Under the pieces are notes generated by a model. It was not told where the DNA came from. It made no database searches and worked only from the letters and a program-made list of their open reading frames with translations. DNA of 64,000 bases from CAMLIZ01 sp036231905 (GTDB lineage Bacteria; Pseudomonadota; Gammaproteobacteria; Burkholderiales; Burkholderiaceae_C). Positions 1 through 7,764 of this stretch are shown here, piece by piece; within the stretch, counting starts at the first letter, position 1, and every line of letters begins with the position of its first letter. The position numbers and the translations under genes are program-made. The DNA lies in the NCBI RefSeq assembly GCF_036231905.1, contig NZ_JAZARE010000002.1:558001-622000 (forward strand), given 5' to 3'.

Positions 1-2
1 TG

Positions 3-1151
3 AAGCCGGAGGCCTTCAGGTGCTACCTGGTGGCGCACTCCATGGGCGGCCTGGTCGTGCGCGCCTTCCTGCAGAACAAGGCCCTGGGCAGCGTGGAATC
101 GCGCGCCGCGGTGGACAAGGTGTTCACCTATGCCACGCCGCACAACGGCATCGACCTGCTGGGCATCAACGTGCCCGGCTGGCTCACGCTCGACGAGATC
201 AACACCTTCAACCACCGGCGCATGGCGCAGTACCTGGCGCTGGAGGCGGTGGCCACGCGCTACCAGCGGGTGGATTTCGTGCACGAGAGCGTGTTTCCGC
301 TGGACCGCATATTCTGCCTGGTGGGCACCAACCGCAGCGACTATGAAGTGGCCAAGGGCCTGTCGCGATCCTTCGTGGGCCATGGCAGCGACGGCCTGGT
401 GAAGGTGGAGAACGCCTCGGTGTGGGGCCTGGACGACAACGACGTGGTCACACGCACCTGCGCCACGGCTTATGCCTACCGTTCGCACTCGGGCCACTAC
501 GGCATCGTCAACAGCGAGGAGGCCTACCAGAACCTGGTGCGCTTTCTCTTCGGCGATGTGCGGGTGGACCTGTGGCTGCAGGTGGACGCGGTGGCCTTGC
601 CCGAAGAGATTGACGGCAAGAACGTGGACGCGCTCTACCAGTTCGAGCTGCTCGCCAGGCCGCGCGGCAAGCGCTGGTACCTGAGCCGGCGCGTGGCCGA
701 GGAGGATTCACCCGCCTGCCGCACCCACCAGCAGCTCACCGACCCCGCGGCCGGCGCCGGCGCGCGGCTGGTGTACCTGAGCACCGTGTTCCTCGCCAAC
801 CGGGCCAAGGTGTCCACCGCCGACCGCACCTTGTCGTACTCGATGGACGTGCGCATCCGCGTGCCGGACTACGAAGTCGACCGCGCCTTCTGGCCCAACC
901 AGCACTACGAAGGCAGCTACCTCTTCCGCGACTCCCTGGTGGTGGTGCTGGAGCCGCCGGAGCAGGCCGGTGGCGACTGGATGGTGAAGTACAGCTGGGA
1001 GTCGAAGAACGTGGGCGAGGCGAACCTGCGCCTGCCCTACCAGCAGCTGGCCGACGACAAGCTCCGCATGGAGGTGCCGTTCTCCGGCCCGGCGTCCGGG
1101 CCCAGCATCCGCGGCAAGGTGGTGCTGATCGCGTGGGCGTGGAACACCTGA
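3..1151 (+). CDS. Lipase/PGAP1-like alpha/beta hydrolase, C-terminal part (partial)
   Basis: The reading frame is open to the left edge, so the N-terminus lies outside the window. About 13 residues into the visible part is a nucleophile elbow, AHSMGG, whose serine would be the catalytic nucleophile. It is followed by the TPHNG motif seen in triacylglycerol lipases and PGAP1-like esterases. A GHYGIV segment near visible residue 165 is a good candidate for the catalytic histidine. About 200 residues after the hydrolase core match no domain I recognise. A short GC hairpin follows the stop. The substrate cannot be read from sequence; a lipid or other ester is likely. Class call is firm, specific function is not. 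Confidence 0.75.
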   Translation, partial: KPEAFRCYLVAHSMGGLVVRAFLQNKALGSVESRAAVDKVFTYATPHNGIDLLGINVPGWLTLDEINTFNHRRMAQYLALEAVATRYQRVDFVHESVFPLDRIFCLVGTNRSDYEVAKGLSRSFVGHGSDGLVKVENASVWGLDDNDVVTRTCATAYAYRSHSGHYGIVNSEEAYQNLVRFLFGDVRVDLWLQVDAVALPEEIDGKNVDALYQFELLARPRGKRWYLSRRVAEEDSPACRTHQQLTDPAAGAGARLVYLSTVFLANRAKVSTADRTLSYSMDVRIRVPDYEVDRAFWPNQHYEGSYLFRDSLVVVLEPPEQAGGDWMVKYSWESKNVGEANLRLPYQQLADDKLRMEVPFSGPASGPSIRGKVVLIAWAWNT

Positions 1152-1159
1152 GCCGACAG

Positions 1160-1187
1160 GCCTGCCCCCAAGACTTGGGGGGCAGGC
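1160..1187 (+). terminator. GC-rich hairpin after lipase-like gene
   Basis: A perfect 10-bp stem (GCCTGCCCCC with GGGGGCAGGC) lies 8 bases after the stop codon. There is no clear T-tract after it, so it may slow or stop transcription only partly. It separates the hydrolase gene from the PEP-CTERM gene. Confidence 0.5.
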
Positions 1188-1279
1188 ATCGGTCCAGCGG
1201 GAGGGGTACTTGCTGGCGCACGGTGGGCCCCGGCACCGCCGGATTCCGCGCTCACTGCGCATCCTTCTTTGACCTTGCC

Positions 1280-2041
1280 ATGAAGACCCTGCTCTCCACA
1301 ACCGCCCTTCTCACGGCGCTATGCGCCAGCACTGCCGTCCACGCCGTCGAATCCGGTTCCCGGATCACCGGCATGAGCTTCACCGTGATCGACCTCGACA
1401 CCCATGACGGCGTGGACGCACGCCTGAACTTCGACATGTCGAGCTGGAGCGGTACGGACAAGCGCACCTATTTCGACGTGAACTGGTGGGACGATGGGCG
1501 CAACTGGACCGAGCTGGGCATCGGCGCCTACGAGACCTGGCATGACGACACCGGCGCATACGGCCGCACCACCGGGCCTGAGCAGCTGTACAGCAGGGTC
1601 TTCCTGCCATGGCGGCAAAACGCGGAGATCAGCCCTAACACCCAGGTGACGATCTCGCTGTCCTACGACATCTTCGGCACCGCCGGAAGCTATGGCGACG
1701 CGGTCCTGGGCGGCGGCGCGATCTGCCCCACCGCCACGCAGGGGGACTTCGCTCCGTGGGAGAGCTGCATGCCGCAGTCGTCGTCAGACCGTTTGCACGA
1801 GTACCACTTCGATGGCAGCGGCACAGTGGGACCTGACGGCTTCGAGCACCGCACGGGTTCCGTCAGCATGACGTTCACGAACGTGGCCGATGCCTACGCC
1901 CGGATTGGCTACTACGCCGAGGTCTCGACCGGCGGCGACACCATCTCGCCCGTGCCGGAGCCGGAGACCTGGACACTGATGTTCGCCGGCTTGGCGGCCA
2001 TGGCCGCATGCCGAAGGGCGGGGAAGCGCCCACAGCGTTGA
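1280..2041 (+). CDS. PEP-CTERM sorting domain protein
   Basis: A secreted protein of 253 residues. It starts MKTLLSTTALL with a Sec signal peptide ending near residue 22. It finishes with the tripartite PEP-CTERM signal: a VPEPETW motif, a short hydrophobic helix and a basic RRAGKRPQR tail. In this family the tail directs the protein to an exosortase (EpsH/XrtA type), which cleaves at PEP and releases or anchors it at the cell surface, usually with exopolysaccharide. The ATG at 1280 was chosen because the frame upstream gives no signal peptide. The body between signal and tail matches nothing I recognise; its aspartate and tryptophan richness fits a beta-sandwich surface protein. No exosortase gene is in the window. 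Confidence 0.8.
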   Translation: MKTLLSTTALLTALCASTAVHAVESGSRITGMSFTVIDLDTHDGVDARLNFDMSSWSGTDKRTYFDVNWWDDGRNWTELGIGAYETWHDDTGAYGRTTGPEQLYSRVFLPWRQNAEISPNTQVTISLSYDIFGTAGSYGDAVLGGGAICPTATQGDFAPWESCMPQSSSDRLHEYHFDGSGTVGPDGFEHRTGSVSMTFTNVADAYARIGYYAEVSTGGDTISPVPEPETWTLMFAGLAAMAACRRAGKRPQR

Positions 2042-2118
2042 AGGGCATGACAACGGCGCGAGGCGGCGCGCCGTTGTCGCAAGAGAATCATCGGCATTCA
2101 CTCACGCCGGTAGATTTC

Positions 2119-3156
2119 ATGACCGCACTCACCGACCTGTTCAAGATCGAGCTGCCCGTGTTGCAGGCCCCGATGGCCGGTGTGCAGGGCAGCGCGCTGG
2201 CCATCGCCGTCAGTGAGGCGGGCGGGCTGGGTTCGCTGCCGTGCGCGATGCTCAACACCGACACCATGCGCAGCGAGCTGGCCGCCATCCAGGCCGGCAC
2301 GCGGCGGCCCTTCCACGTCAACTTCTTCGCCCACACGCCGCCGGAGCCCGACGCTGCGCGCGAGGCCAGCTGGCGCGCGGCGCTCGCGCCGTACTACAGG
2401 GAGTACGACATCGACGCGAGCGCCATCCCGGCCGGCCCGGGGCGCCTGCCCTTCAGCGCGGAAGCGGCCGAAGTGCTGGCGGCCGTGAAGCCGGCGGTGG
2501 TGAGCTTCCACTTCGGCCTGCCCAGCGACGAGCTGCTCGCGCGTGTGCGCAGCTGGGGCGGCAAGGTGCTGGCCTCGGCCACCACGGTGGACGAAGCACG
2601 CTGGCTGGCCGCGCGTGGCGTCGACGCGGTGATCGCGCAAGGCGTCGAAGCCGGTGGCCACCGCGGCATGTTCCTCAGCGACGACCTGAGCACGCAGATC
2701 GGCACCTTGCCGCTGGTGCGACAGATCGTGAAGGCGATCGATGTGCCGGTGATCGCGGCCGGCGGCATCGCCGACGCGCAAGCCGTGCGGGCCGCCATGG
2801 CGCTGGGCGCCGCCGCGGTGCAGGTGGGCACCGCCTACCTGCTGTGCCCCGAGGCCACCACCAGCGCCGTGCACCGCGCGGCCCTGAAGAGCGACGCAGC
2901 TCGCCACACCGCCCTCACGCGCCTGTTCACCGGCCGGCCGGCGCGCGGCATCGTCAACCGCGTGATGAAGGAGCTGGGGGCGATGAGCGATGTGGCCCCC
3001 GCGTTCCCGCTGGCCACCTCGGCGATCGCGCCGCTGCGCGCAAAGGCCGAGGCAACCGGCCGCGGCGACTTCTCGCCGCTGTGGTCGGGCCAGGACCCCA
3101 GCGGCTGCAAGGAAGTGCCGGCTGCTCAGCTCACGCGCGAGCTGGCCGGGCTGTAG
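2119..3156 (+). CDS. Nitronate monooxygenase (2-nitropropane dioxygenase family)
   Basis: A TIM-barrel FMN enzyme of 345 residues that would oxidise alkyl nitronates to carbonyl compounds and nitrite. Family marks are the opening LPVLQAPMAGVQG, the QGVEAGGHRG loop near residue 180 and the phosphate-binding AAGGIADA plus GAAAVQVGTAYL near residues 215-240. The ATG at 2119 opens the conserved MTALTDLF start; the frame is open further upstream but that part is low-complexity and not family-like. It stands alone, converging on the esterase gene. Members of the family vary in substrate, so the class is more secure than the reaction. Confidence 0.85.
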   Translation: MTALTDLFKIELPVLQAPMAGVQGSALAIAVSEAGGLGSLPCAMLNTDTMRSELAAIQAGTRRPFHVNFFAHTPPEPDAAREASWRAALAPYYREYDIDASAIPAGPGRLPFSAEAAEVLAAVKPAVVSFHFGLPSDELLARVRSWGGKVLASATTVDEARWLAARGVDAVIAQGVEAGGHRGMFLSDDLSTQIGTLPLVRQIVKAIDVPVIAAGGIADAQAVRAAMALGAAAVQVGTAYLLCPEATTSAVHRAALKSDAARHTALTRLFTGRPARGIVNRVMKELGAMSDVAPAFPLATSAIAPLRAKAEATGRGDFSPLWSGQDPSGCKEVPAAQLTRELAGL

Positions 3157-3166
3157 CGCCCCGCGA

Positions 3167-4021
3167 TCATCGGCTCGCAGCAGCTTGCGGCTGCAAGCCG
3201 AACAGCCACACCAGCGCGGGGCCGAACTCGCGCCGCCAGGCGGTTTCGTTGTGTTCCGCCGCCGGCTCCACATGCAAGGTGGCCTCCGCGCCCGCGGGCA
3301 AGGTGCTGCCCAGCAGCTGATGCATGCGCCGCACCTCGTCCACCATGCCCCGCCCTTCCTGGCCGCCCATGTACAGGTACACCCGCGCGCCGGCCGGCAG
3401 GCGCTGGCGTTCGGCGTAGGCCCACACGTCCGGCGCGGTCCAGTAGGCGGGCGAGAAGACACCCGCCTTGCCGAACACCTGCGGATAGCGATGGATGGCC
3501 ACGTCGGAGATCAACCCGCCCATGGAGCTGCCGAAGATGGCGGTGGTGTCGCGCCCGGGCAGTGTGCGGTAGTGGCTGTCGATGAATGGCTTGACCACGT
3601 CCACCAGGAAGCCGAGGTAGGCATCGCCCTCGCCCGCGCCAAAGCGCGGGTTCGCCCAGGGGTTGAGCTCGGTCATGCGCTTGTCGCCGCCGTGGTCGAC
3701 GCCCACCACGATGGCTTCGAAACCATGCGAGCGCGCCAGGGCATTCAGGGTTTCGTCCACGCCCCATTCGCCCACATACGAGGTGGCGTCGTCGAACAGA
3801 TTCTGCCCGTCGTGCATGTAGATCACCGGATAGCGCCGCTCACCCTGCCCATAGCTGGGCGGCAGGTACAGGCGCAGCGTGCGCTCGCGGGCCAGGCCGG
3901 GCATCGCCAGCGGCTGCGCCAGCACGGTGACATTGGGCTGGGCACTCGGTGGCCTCTGCACAGGTGCCTGGCTGCAGGCGGCACAGGCCAGCAGCAACAG
4001 GGCGGTGAAAAACCTTGTCAT
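3167..4021 (-). CDS. Exported lipoprotein esterase (PF00756 type)
   Basis: A 284-residue alpha/beta hydrolase of the putative esterase (enterochelin esterase-like) family. The N-terminus is a lipoprotein signal with cysteines at residues 13 and 16, so it is probably anchored in the periplasm or outer membrane. The nucleophile is in GSSMGG (Ser166) and the likely catalytic histidine is H257 in AEHNETAW. MHDGQNLFDD near residue 70 is typical of the family. Its start overlaps the stop of the alpha-amylase gene by 4 bases (ATGA), so the two are translationally coupled. That pairing suggests it removes acyl groups from a glycan or oligosaccharide, which is inference. Confidence 0.8.
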   Translation of the reverse strand: MTRFFTALLLLACAACSQAPVQRPPSAQPNVTVLAQPLAMPGLARERTLRLYLPPSYGQGERRYPVIYMHDGQNLFDDATSYVGEWGVDETLNALARSHGFEAIVVGVDHGGDKRMTELNPWANPRFGAGEGDAYLGFLVDVVKPFIDSHYRTLPGRDTTAIFGSSMGGLISDVAIHRYPQVFGKAGVFSPAYWTAPDVWAYAERQRLPAGARVYLYMGGQEGRGMVDEVRRMHQLLGSTLPAGAEATLHVEPAAEHNETAWRREFGPALVWLFGLQPQAAASR

Positions 4022-5334
4022 GGCCGTCCTTCCAGAATGCGCCAGCCCCAGCCGGGCAATGTCTCTTCGCCGTCATGGCCGGGGCGGCGGAAGGGCTGCG
4101 GCTGGCCGCTCAGGTTCACCAGCACCGTCACCTGGTCCTCCTCGCGCCGGCGCTGGAAGCCGAACACCGCGTCGTTGCCCAGCGGCAGCACCTCCGCTGC
4201 CCCACCTGCGCTGCCATTGGCCAACGCCGGGTGTGCATGCTTGAGCTGGAGCAGCTCGGCGTACAGCGGCGCGAGCTCGCGCTGCTTCCATGCGATCGGG
4301 TCTTTCTCGAAGAAGGCCAGGCGCTTGTCGAACCCCGCTTCCTGGCCGCCGTACACCAGCGGCATGCCAGGCAAGGTGGCGGCCAGCACGGCCATCGGCT
4401 TGAACGCCGGGCCATACAGCTCCACGTCGCTGCCATGCCAGGAGTTGGTGTCGTGGTTGCCGGTGAAGGTCATGCGGTAGGCGTCCGCTGGAAAGGCCTT
4501 CTTCGGATGCTGCACGTAAGCCGCCAGGTCGCGCGCATCGGCCTGGCCCTTTGCCACCTTCTTCAGCAGCTCGTACAGGTCCCAGTCGTAGGTCATGTCG
4601 AAGGCCTTGGCGTGCAGCTCGGGCTCGCTCCACTCGGCCAGCATGAACACCGGCTGGATGCGGTCCAGCTCCGCGCGCGCCTGCTCCCAGAACGGCGTGG
4701 GCACCAGGCCGGCCACGTCGCAGCGGAAGCCATCGATGTCCGCCTCGCGCAGCCAGAAGGCCATGGCGTCGATCATGGCGCGCCACAGCGCCGGCTGGGT
4801 GTAGTCGAGTGCGACCACGTCGGTCCATTCCTCACGATCGGGCCCGCTGCCGAAAGTGACCGGGAAGATCTCGCCCTGGTCGTTCTTCTTGTACCAATCG
4901 GGATGCTGCTGCACCCAGGGGTGGTCCCAGGCGGTGTGGTTGGCCACCCAGTCGAGAATGACTTTCATGCCCAGCGCGTGCGCACTCGCCACCAGGTGCT
5001 TCACGTCGGCCACGGTGCCGAATTCCGGATTGACGCCGGTGTAGTCGCGCACCGCGTAGTAGCTGCCCAGCGTGCCCTTGCGCTGCTTGGAGCCGATCGG
5101 GTGGATGGGCATCAGCCAGACGATGTCCACACCCATGGCCCTCAGCCGAGGCAGCTCGGCTTCAAATGCGGACAGGCTGCCTTGCGGCGTGTACTGGCGC
5201 AGGTTCACTTCATAGATGGTGGCTTGGCGCGACCAGGCGGGATGAACAACGCTGGAGGACATGGGGTTCGTGGGCTGGGAGTAGGCTGGACCGAATGCGC
5301 CGGCCAGGCAGAGCAGCAGTGGCAGGAATCGCAT
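4018..5334 (-). CDS. GH13 alpha-amylase family glycosidase, exported
   Basis: A 438-residue glycoside hydrolase family 13 protein. All four conserved regions are visible: region I (DWVANHT, about 129-134), region II with the nucleophile D206 (DGFRCDVAG), region III with acid/base E234 (MLAEWSEP) and region IV (GNHD, His294-Asp295). The chosen ATG opens a signal peptide ending near PAYSQ, so it acts outside the cytoplasm on alpha-glucans or maltodextrins. A longer start at 5418 would bury the signal peptide. It is the first gene of a two-gene operon with the esterase. Domain C is short, as in the smaller exported maltogenic or sucrose-type enzymes, so exact specificity is open. Confidence 0.88.
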   Translation of the reverse strand: MRFLPLLLCLAGAFGPAYSQPTNPMSSSVVHPAWSRQATIYEVNLRQYTPQGSLSAFEAELPRLRAMGVDIVWLMPIHPIGSKQRKGTLGSYYAVRDYTGVNPEFGTVADVKHLVASAHALGMKVILDWVANHTAWDHPWVQQHPDWYKKNDQGEIFPVTFGSGPDREEWTDVVALDYTQPALWRAMIDAMAFWLREADIDGFRCDVAGLVPTPFWEQARAELDRIQPVFMLAEWSEPELHAKAFDMTYDWDLYELLKKVAKGQADARDLAAYVQHPKKAFPADAYRMTFTGNHDTNSWHGSDVELYGPAFKPMAVLAATLPGMPLVYGGQEAGFDKRLAFFEKDPIAWKQRELAPLYAELLQLKHAHPALANGSAGGAAEVLPLGNDAVFGFQRRREEDQVTVLVNLSGQPQPFRRPGHDGEETLPGWGWRILEGRP

Positions 5335-5341
5335 AGCGACA

Positions 5342-5423
5342 TGTAGCAAAACTACACCAACTCTATCGCCACGCTCCCCGCCTTTTCTCGGTAGTTCTCC
5401 CAGGGACCAGTAAGGCAACTACA
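5342..5423. promoter_or_regulatory. Divergent control region with repeated AACTACA motif
   Basis: The region between the divergent amylase and DUF1810 genes carries TGTAG-caaaa-CTACA (5342-5356), a perfect inverted repeat just ahead of the amylase start. It also carries a second inverted pair, GTAGTT (5391-5396) and AACTAC (5417-5422). The word AACTACA therefore occurs twice direct and is mirrored twice. This looks like an operator set for a sugar-responsive repressor, but no regulator gene is adjacent. Confidence 0.4.
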
Positions 5424-5857
5424 TGATTTTTGATCTGAACCGCTTTATCGACGCCCAGGCGCCCGTCATCGCCCGCGTGCGGGCCGAGCTGGCCGCAGCC
5501 CGGAAAGCCAGCCACTGGATGTGGTTCGTGTTCCCGCAGTTGCGCGGTCTGGGCCGCAGCGCCACCGCGCTGCACTACGGCATCGCCTCGCGTGAGGAGG
5601 CGCTGGCGTACTGGCAGCACCCGGTGCTGGGCCCTCGGCTGGCCGACTGCACGGCGCTGATGCTCGCCGTGCCGGCGGGCCGCAGCGCACTCGACGTGCT
5701 CGGCTCGCCCGACGACCTGAAGTTCAGGTCGTCGATGACGCTGTTCGAACAGGTGGCGCCCGAAACGCCGCTGTTCGCCCAGGCGCTGGAGCGCTACTTC
5801 GGAGGCGAGCGCGATGCACTCACGCTGCAGCTGCTGAGCAGCGCTGACGGGCGTTAG
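5423..5857 (+). CDS. DUF1810 family protein
   Basis: A 144-residue soluble protein with the DUF1810 signature: an N-terminal FDLNRFIDAQ start, SHWMWFVFPQLRGLG near residues 33-47, and YWQHPVLGPRL near residue 72. Homologues have sometimes been called calpastatin, which has no support. No catalytic function is established. It is divergent from the amylase operon and shares its short upstream region. Confidence 0.82.
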   Translation: MIFDLNRFIDAQAPVIARVRAELAAARKASHWMWFVFPQLRGLGRSATALHYGIASREEALAYWQHPVLGPRLADCTALMLAVPAGRSALDVLGSPDDLKFRSSMTLFEQVAPETPLFAQALERYFGGERDALTLQLLSSADGR

Positions 5858-5893
5858 GATCGAGCGCCTCATTCACCCGCTTGCAGCATCTCC

Positions 5894-6553
5894 ATGAATC
5901 GCCTGCGCCTCATCCCCCTGCTTGGCCTGATCTCGGCATCCCTGTTGTTAGGCGCCTGCGCCTCAGGGCGAACCGTGATCCACGTGCCTCACAGGGTTGC
6001 GGCAGCGCCATATCCGTCGACAGCACGTGCCGTCCTGCTCCGCTCGGTCGAGGATGCCCGCCAATTCGAAGACGCACCCGCCGAGCCGAGCACCCCTTCC
6101 CTCGGAGCAGAACCGAGCTCGGCCGCCTCGGCCACGACCAAGGCACGTGCCGTCGCGCGCAAGCGCAATGGCTACGGGCTCGCCCAAGGCGACGTGCTCC
6201 TGGACGCGGACGACAACGTCGCCGCCGTCACGCGAGCCGCACTCGTGAGTGCCTTCACGAAGGCTGGATACCGAGTGGACAGCGCTGGGGACGCCGCTCC
6301 TTCCGTACCGACCACGGTGGACGTCCGCATCAAGAAGTTCTGGCTGTGGCTGCAACCCGGCGTGATGGTCGGAACGATCCGATCGACGATCGTTGTCGAA
6401 GTGACCATGGGCTCTAACCCGCCGATCACCCTCCAGGCAGACACCGCGCAGCCGGGGCAGATCTTCTCGGAGGAAGCCTGGACCCAGGCGGTCGCCACCG
6501 CCGTGAACGCGTTCGTGGATGAAGCTGCCAAGAAGTTGCAAGCCGCCCCTTGA
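5894..6553 (+). CDS. Predicted outer-membrane lipoprotein, unknown function
   Basis: A 219-residue lipoprotein whose signal ends at LLGAC with lipidated Cys22. The middle (residues about 50-85) is rich in alanine, serine and proline and looks like a flexible linker. The C-terminal 120 residues look folded, and the pattern (SAFTKAGYRV, then a VDVRIKKFWLWL strand, VVEVTM, then an ATAVNAFVDEAAKKL helix) resembles YajG/LpoB-like lipoprotein domains. I could not assign a family. The stop codon sits in a hairpin shared with the converging binding-protein gene. Confidence 0.7.
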   Translation: MNRLRLIPLLGLISASLLLGACASGRTVIHVPHRVAAAPYPSTARAVLLRSVEDARQFEDAPAEPSTPSLGAEPSSAASATTKARAVARKRNGYGLAQGDVLLDADDNVAAVTRAALVSAFTKAGYRVDSAGDAAPSVPTTVDVRIKKFWLWLQPGVMVGTIRSTIVVEVTMGSNPPITLQADTAQPGQIFSEEAWTQAVATAVNAFVDEAAKKLQAAP

Positions 6554-6563
6554 ACGGGCGGCT
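6541..6563. terminator. Bidirectional hairpin between converging genes
   Basis: An 8-bp perfect stem, AGCCGCCC with GGGCGGCT, and a 7-base loop that contains the stop codon of the lipoprotein gene. It lies between two converging genes and could serve both. No T-tract is seen on either side. Confidence 0.45.
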
Positions 6564-6570
6564 CCGGGCC

Positions 6571-7746
6571 TCAGTTCGTCGGCGTCACGTACTTCGACAC
6601 CACCTTCCAGCGGCTGTCCTGCAGCTGCGACATGCGTGAGGCCTGGCTGCCCAGGCGCTTGCTGGCCGTGAAGCTGAGGTCCGGGCCGCCGAACATGTCG
6701 CCGGGGATGTTCATCTTGTCCATCGCGGCGATGAAGCTGTCCACCGTGAGGTTGGGCCCGGCCGACTGCACGCCCTTGATGAAGGTGTCCACCGCGTCAT
6801 AGCCGTACACCGAGAACACGGTCGGGTCCTCGTTGAACTTGGTCTTGTACTTGTTGGCCCAGAAGCGGATGGGCTGCGAGGCTTCGTCCAGGTAGGGGTG
6901 CTGCACCGTGTGGGTGGCATACAGCCCGTCCATCGCCTTGCCACCCAGCTTGTGGATGAGGTCGGTGTACACCGCGCTGGAGCCCAGGAAGGTGGGGTTG
7001 TAGCCGGTCTTGCGCGCTTCGCCGATGCTGCCGATGGTCTCGCGGATGATGGTCCCCAGCACCACCATGTCGCAGTCGGCCGCCTTCAGCCGTGCCACCT
7101 GGCTGGAGAAGTCGGTGGCGCCGCGTTTGTAGGTGGTCTTTTCCGCCAGTTCCAGGCCGATGGTCTTCAGGCCCGACTCGGTGCCGCGCAGCACCTCCAG
7201 CCCGAAGTCGTCGTCCTGGTAGAGGATGCAGGGCTTCTTCAGCGCCTTCTCCTTCATCAGGCGCGGCAGCGCACTGCGGATCTGGTCGTAGTAGGGCGCG
7301 GCGAACGAATACTTCAGCCGGTGCAGCGGCTCGTACATCTCGCGCGCGGCCGTCACCGGGAAGAAGTTCACCACGTTCTTTTCGAACTGGATCGGCATGC
7401 TCGCCATGTTGGGCGCGGTGCCCAGGTGGGCCACCATCGCGAACACCTTGTCCTGGTTGACCAGCTTCTGCGCGGCCAGCACCGCCTTCTTGGGGTCGTA
7501 GCCGTCGTCTTCGACCAGCAGCTTGATCTTGCGGCCGTTCACGCCGCCCTGCTCGTTGAGCTCGTCCAGCCGCAGCAACATCCCCATGCGGATCTGCTTG
7601 CCGTAGCCGGCCAGCGGGCCGGACATGTCGACGATGGAGCCGATGGTGATCTCCGTCTTGGTCACGCCTTGCGTGGGCGTTTCCGCCTGCGCAAAGGGGG
7701 CGGCGGCCAGGGCCAGCAGGGCCAGGACGATGTGCTTGAGCTTCAT
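6571..7746 (-). CDS. ABC transporter periplasmic binding protein (branched-chain amino acid/amide type)
   Basis: A 391-residue Peripla_BP_6 protein with a signal peptide cleaved after PFAQA near residue 21. Family features include EITIGSIVDMSGPLAGYGKQ near residue 30, the NEQGGVNGRKIKL block and the YDPKKAVLAAQKL helix. It is the last gene of the leftward livHMGF-ligase operon, with GAGGAG 9 bases before its ATG. It would capture the ligand for the LivHM channel in the periplasm. Because an acyl-CoA ligase precedes it, the ligand is more likely an organic or aromatic/fatty acid than an amino acid; this is inference. Confidence 0.88.
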   Translation of the reverse strand: MKLKHIVLALLALAAAPFAQAETPTQGVTKTEITIGSIVDMSGPLAGYGKQIRMGMLLRLDELNEQGGVNGRKIKLLVEDDGYDPKKAVLAAQKLVNQDKVFAMVAHLGTAPNMASMPIQFEKNVVNFFPVTAAREMYEPLHRLKYSFAAPYYDQIRSALPRLMKEKALKKPCILYQDDDFGLEVLRGTESGLKTIGLELAEKTTYKRGATDFSSQVARLKAADCDMVVLGTIIRETIGSIGEARKTGYNPTFLGSSAVYTDLIHKLGGKAMDGLYATHTVQHPYLDEASQPIRFWANKYKTKFNEDPTVFSVYGYDAVDTFIKGVQSAGPNLTVDSFIAAMDKMNIPGDMFGGPDLSFTASKRLGSQASRMSQLQDSRWKVVSKYVTPTN

Positions 7747-7764
7747 GTCGTGTGTCTCCTCGGG

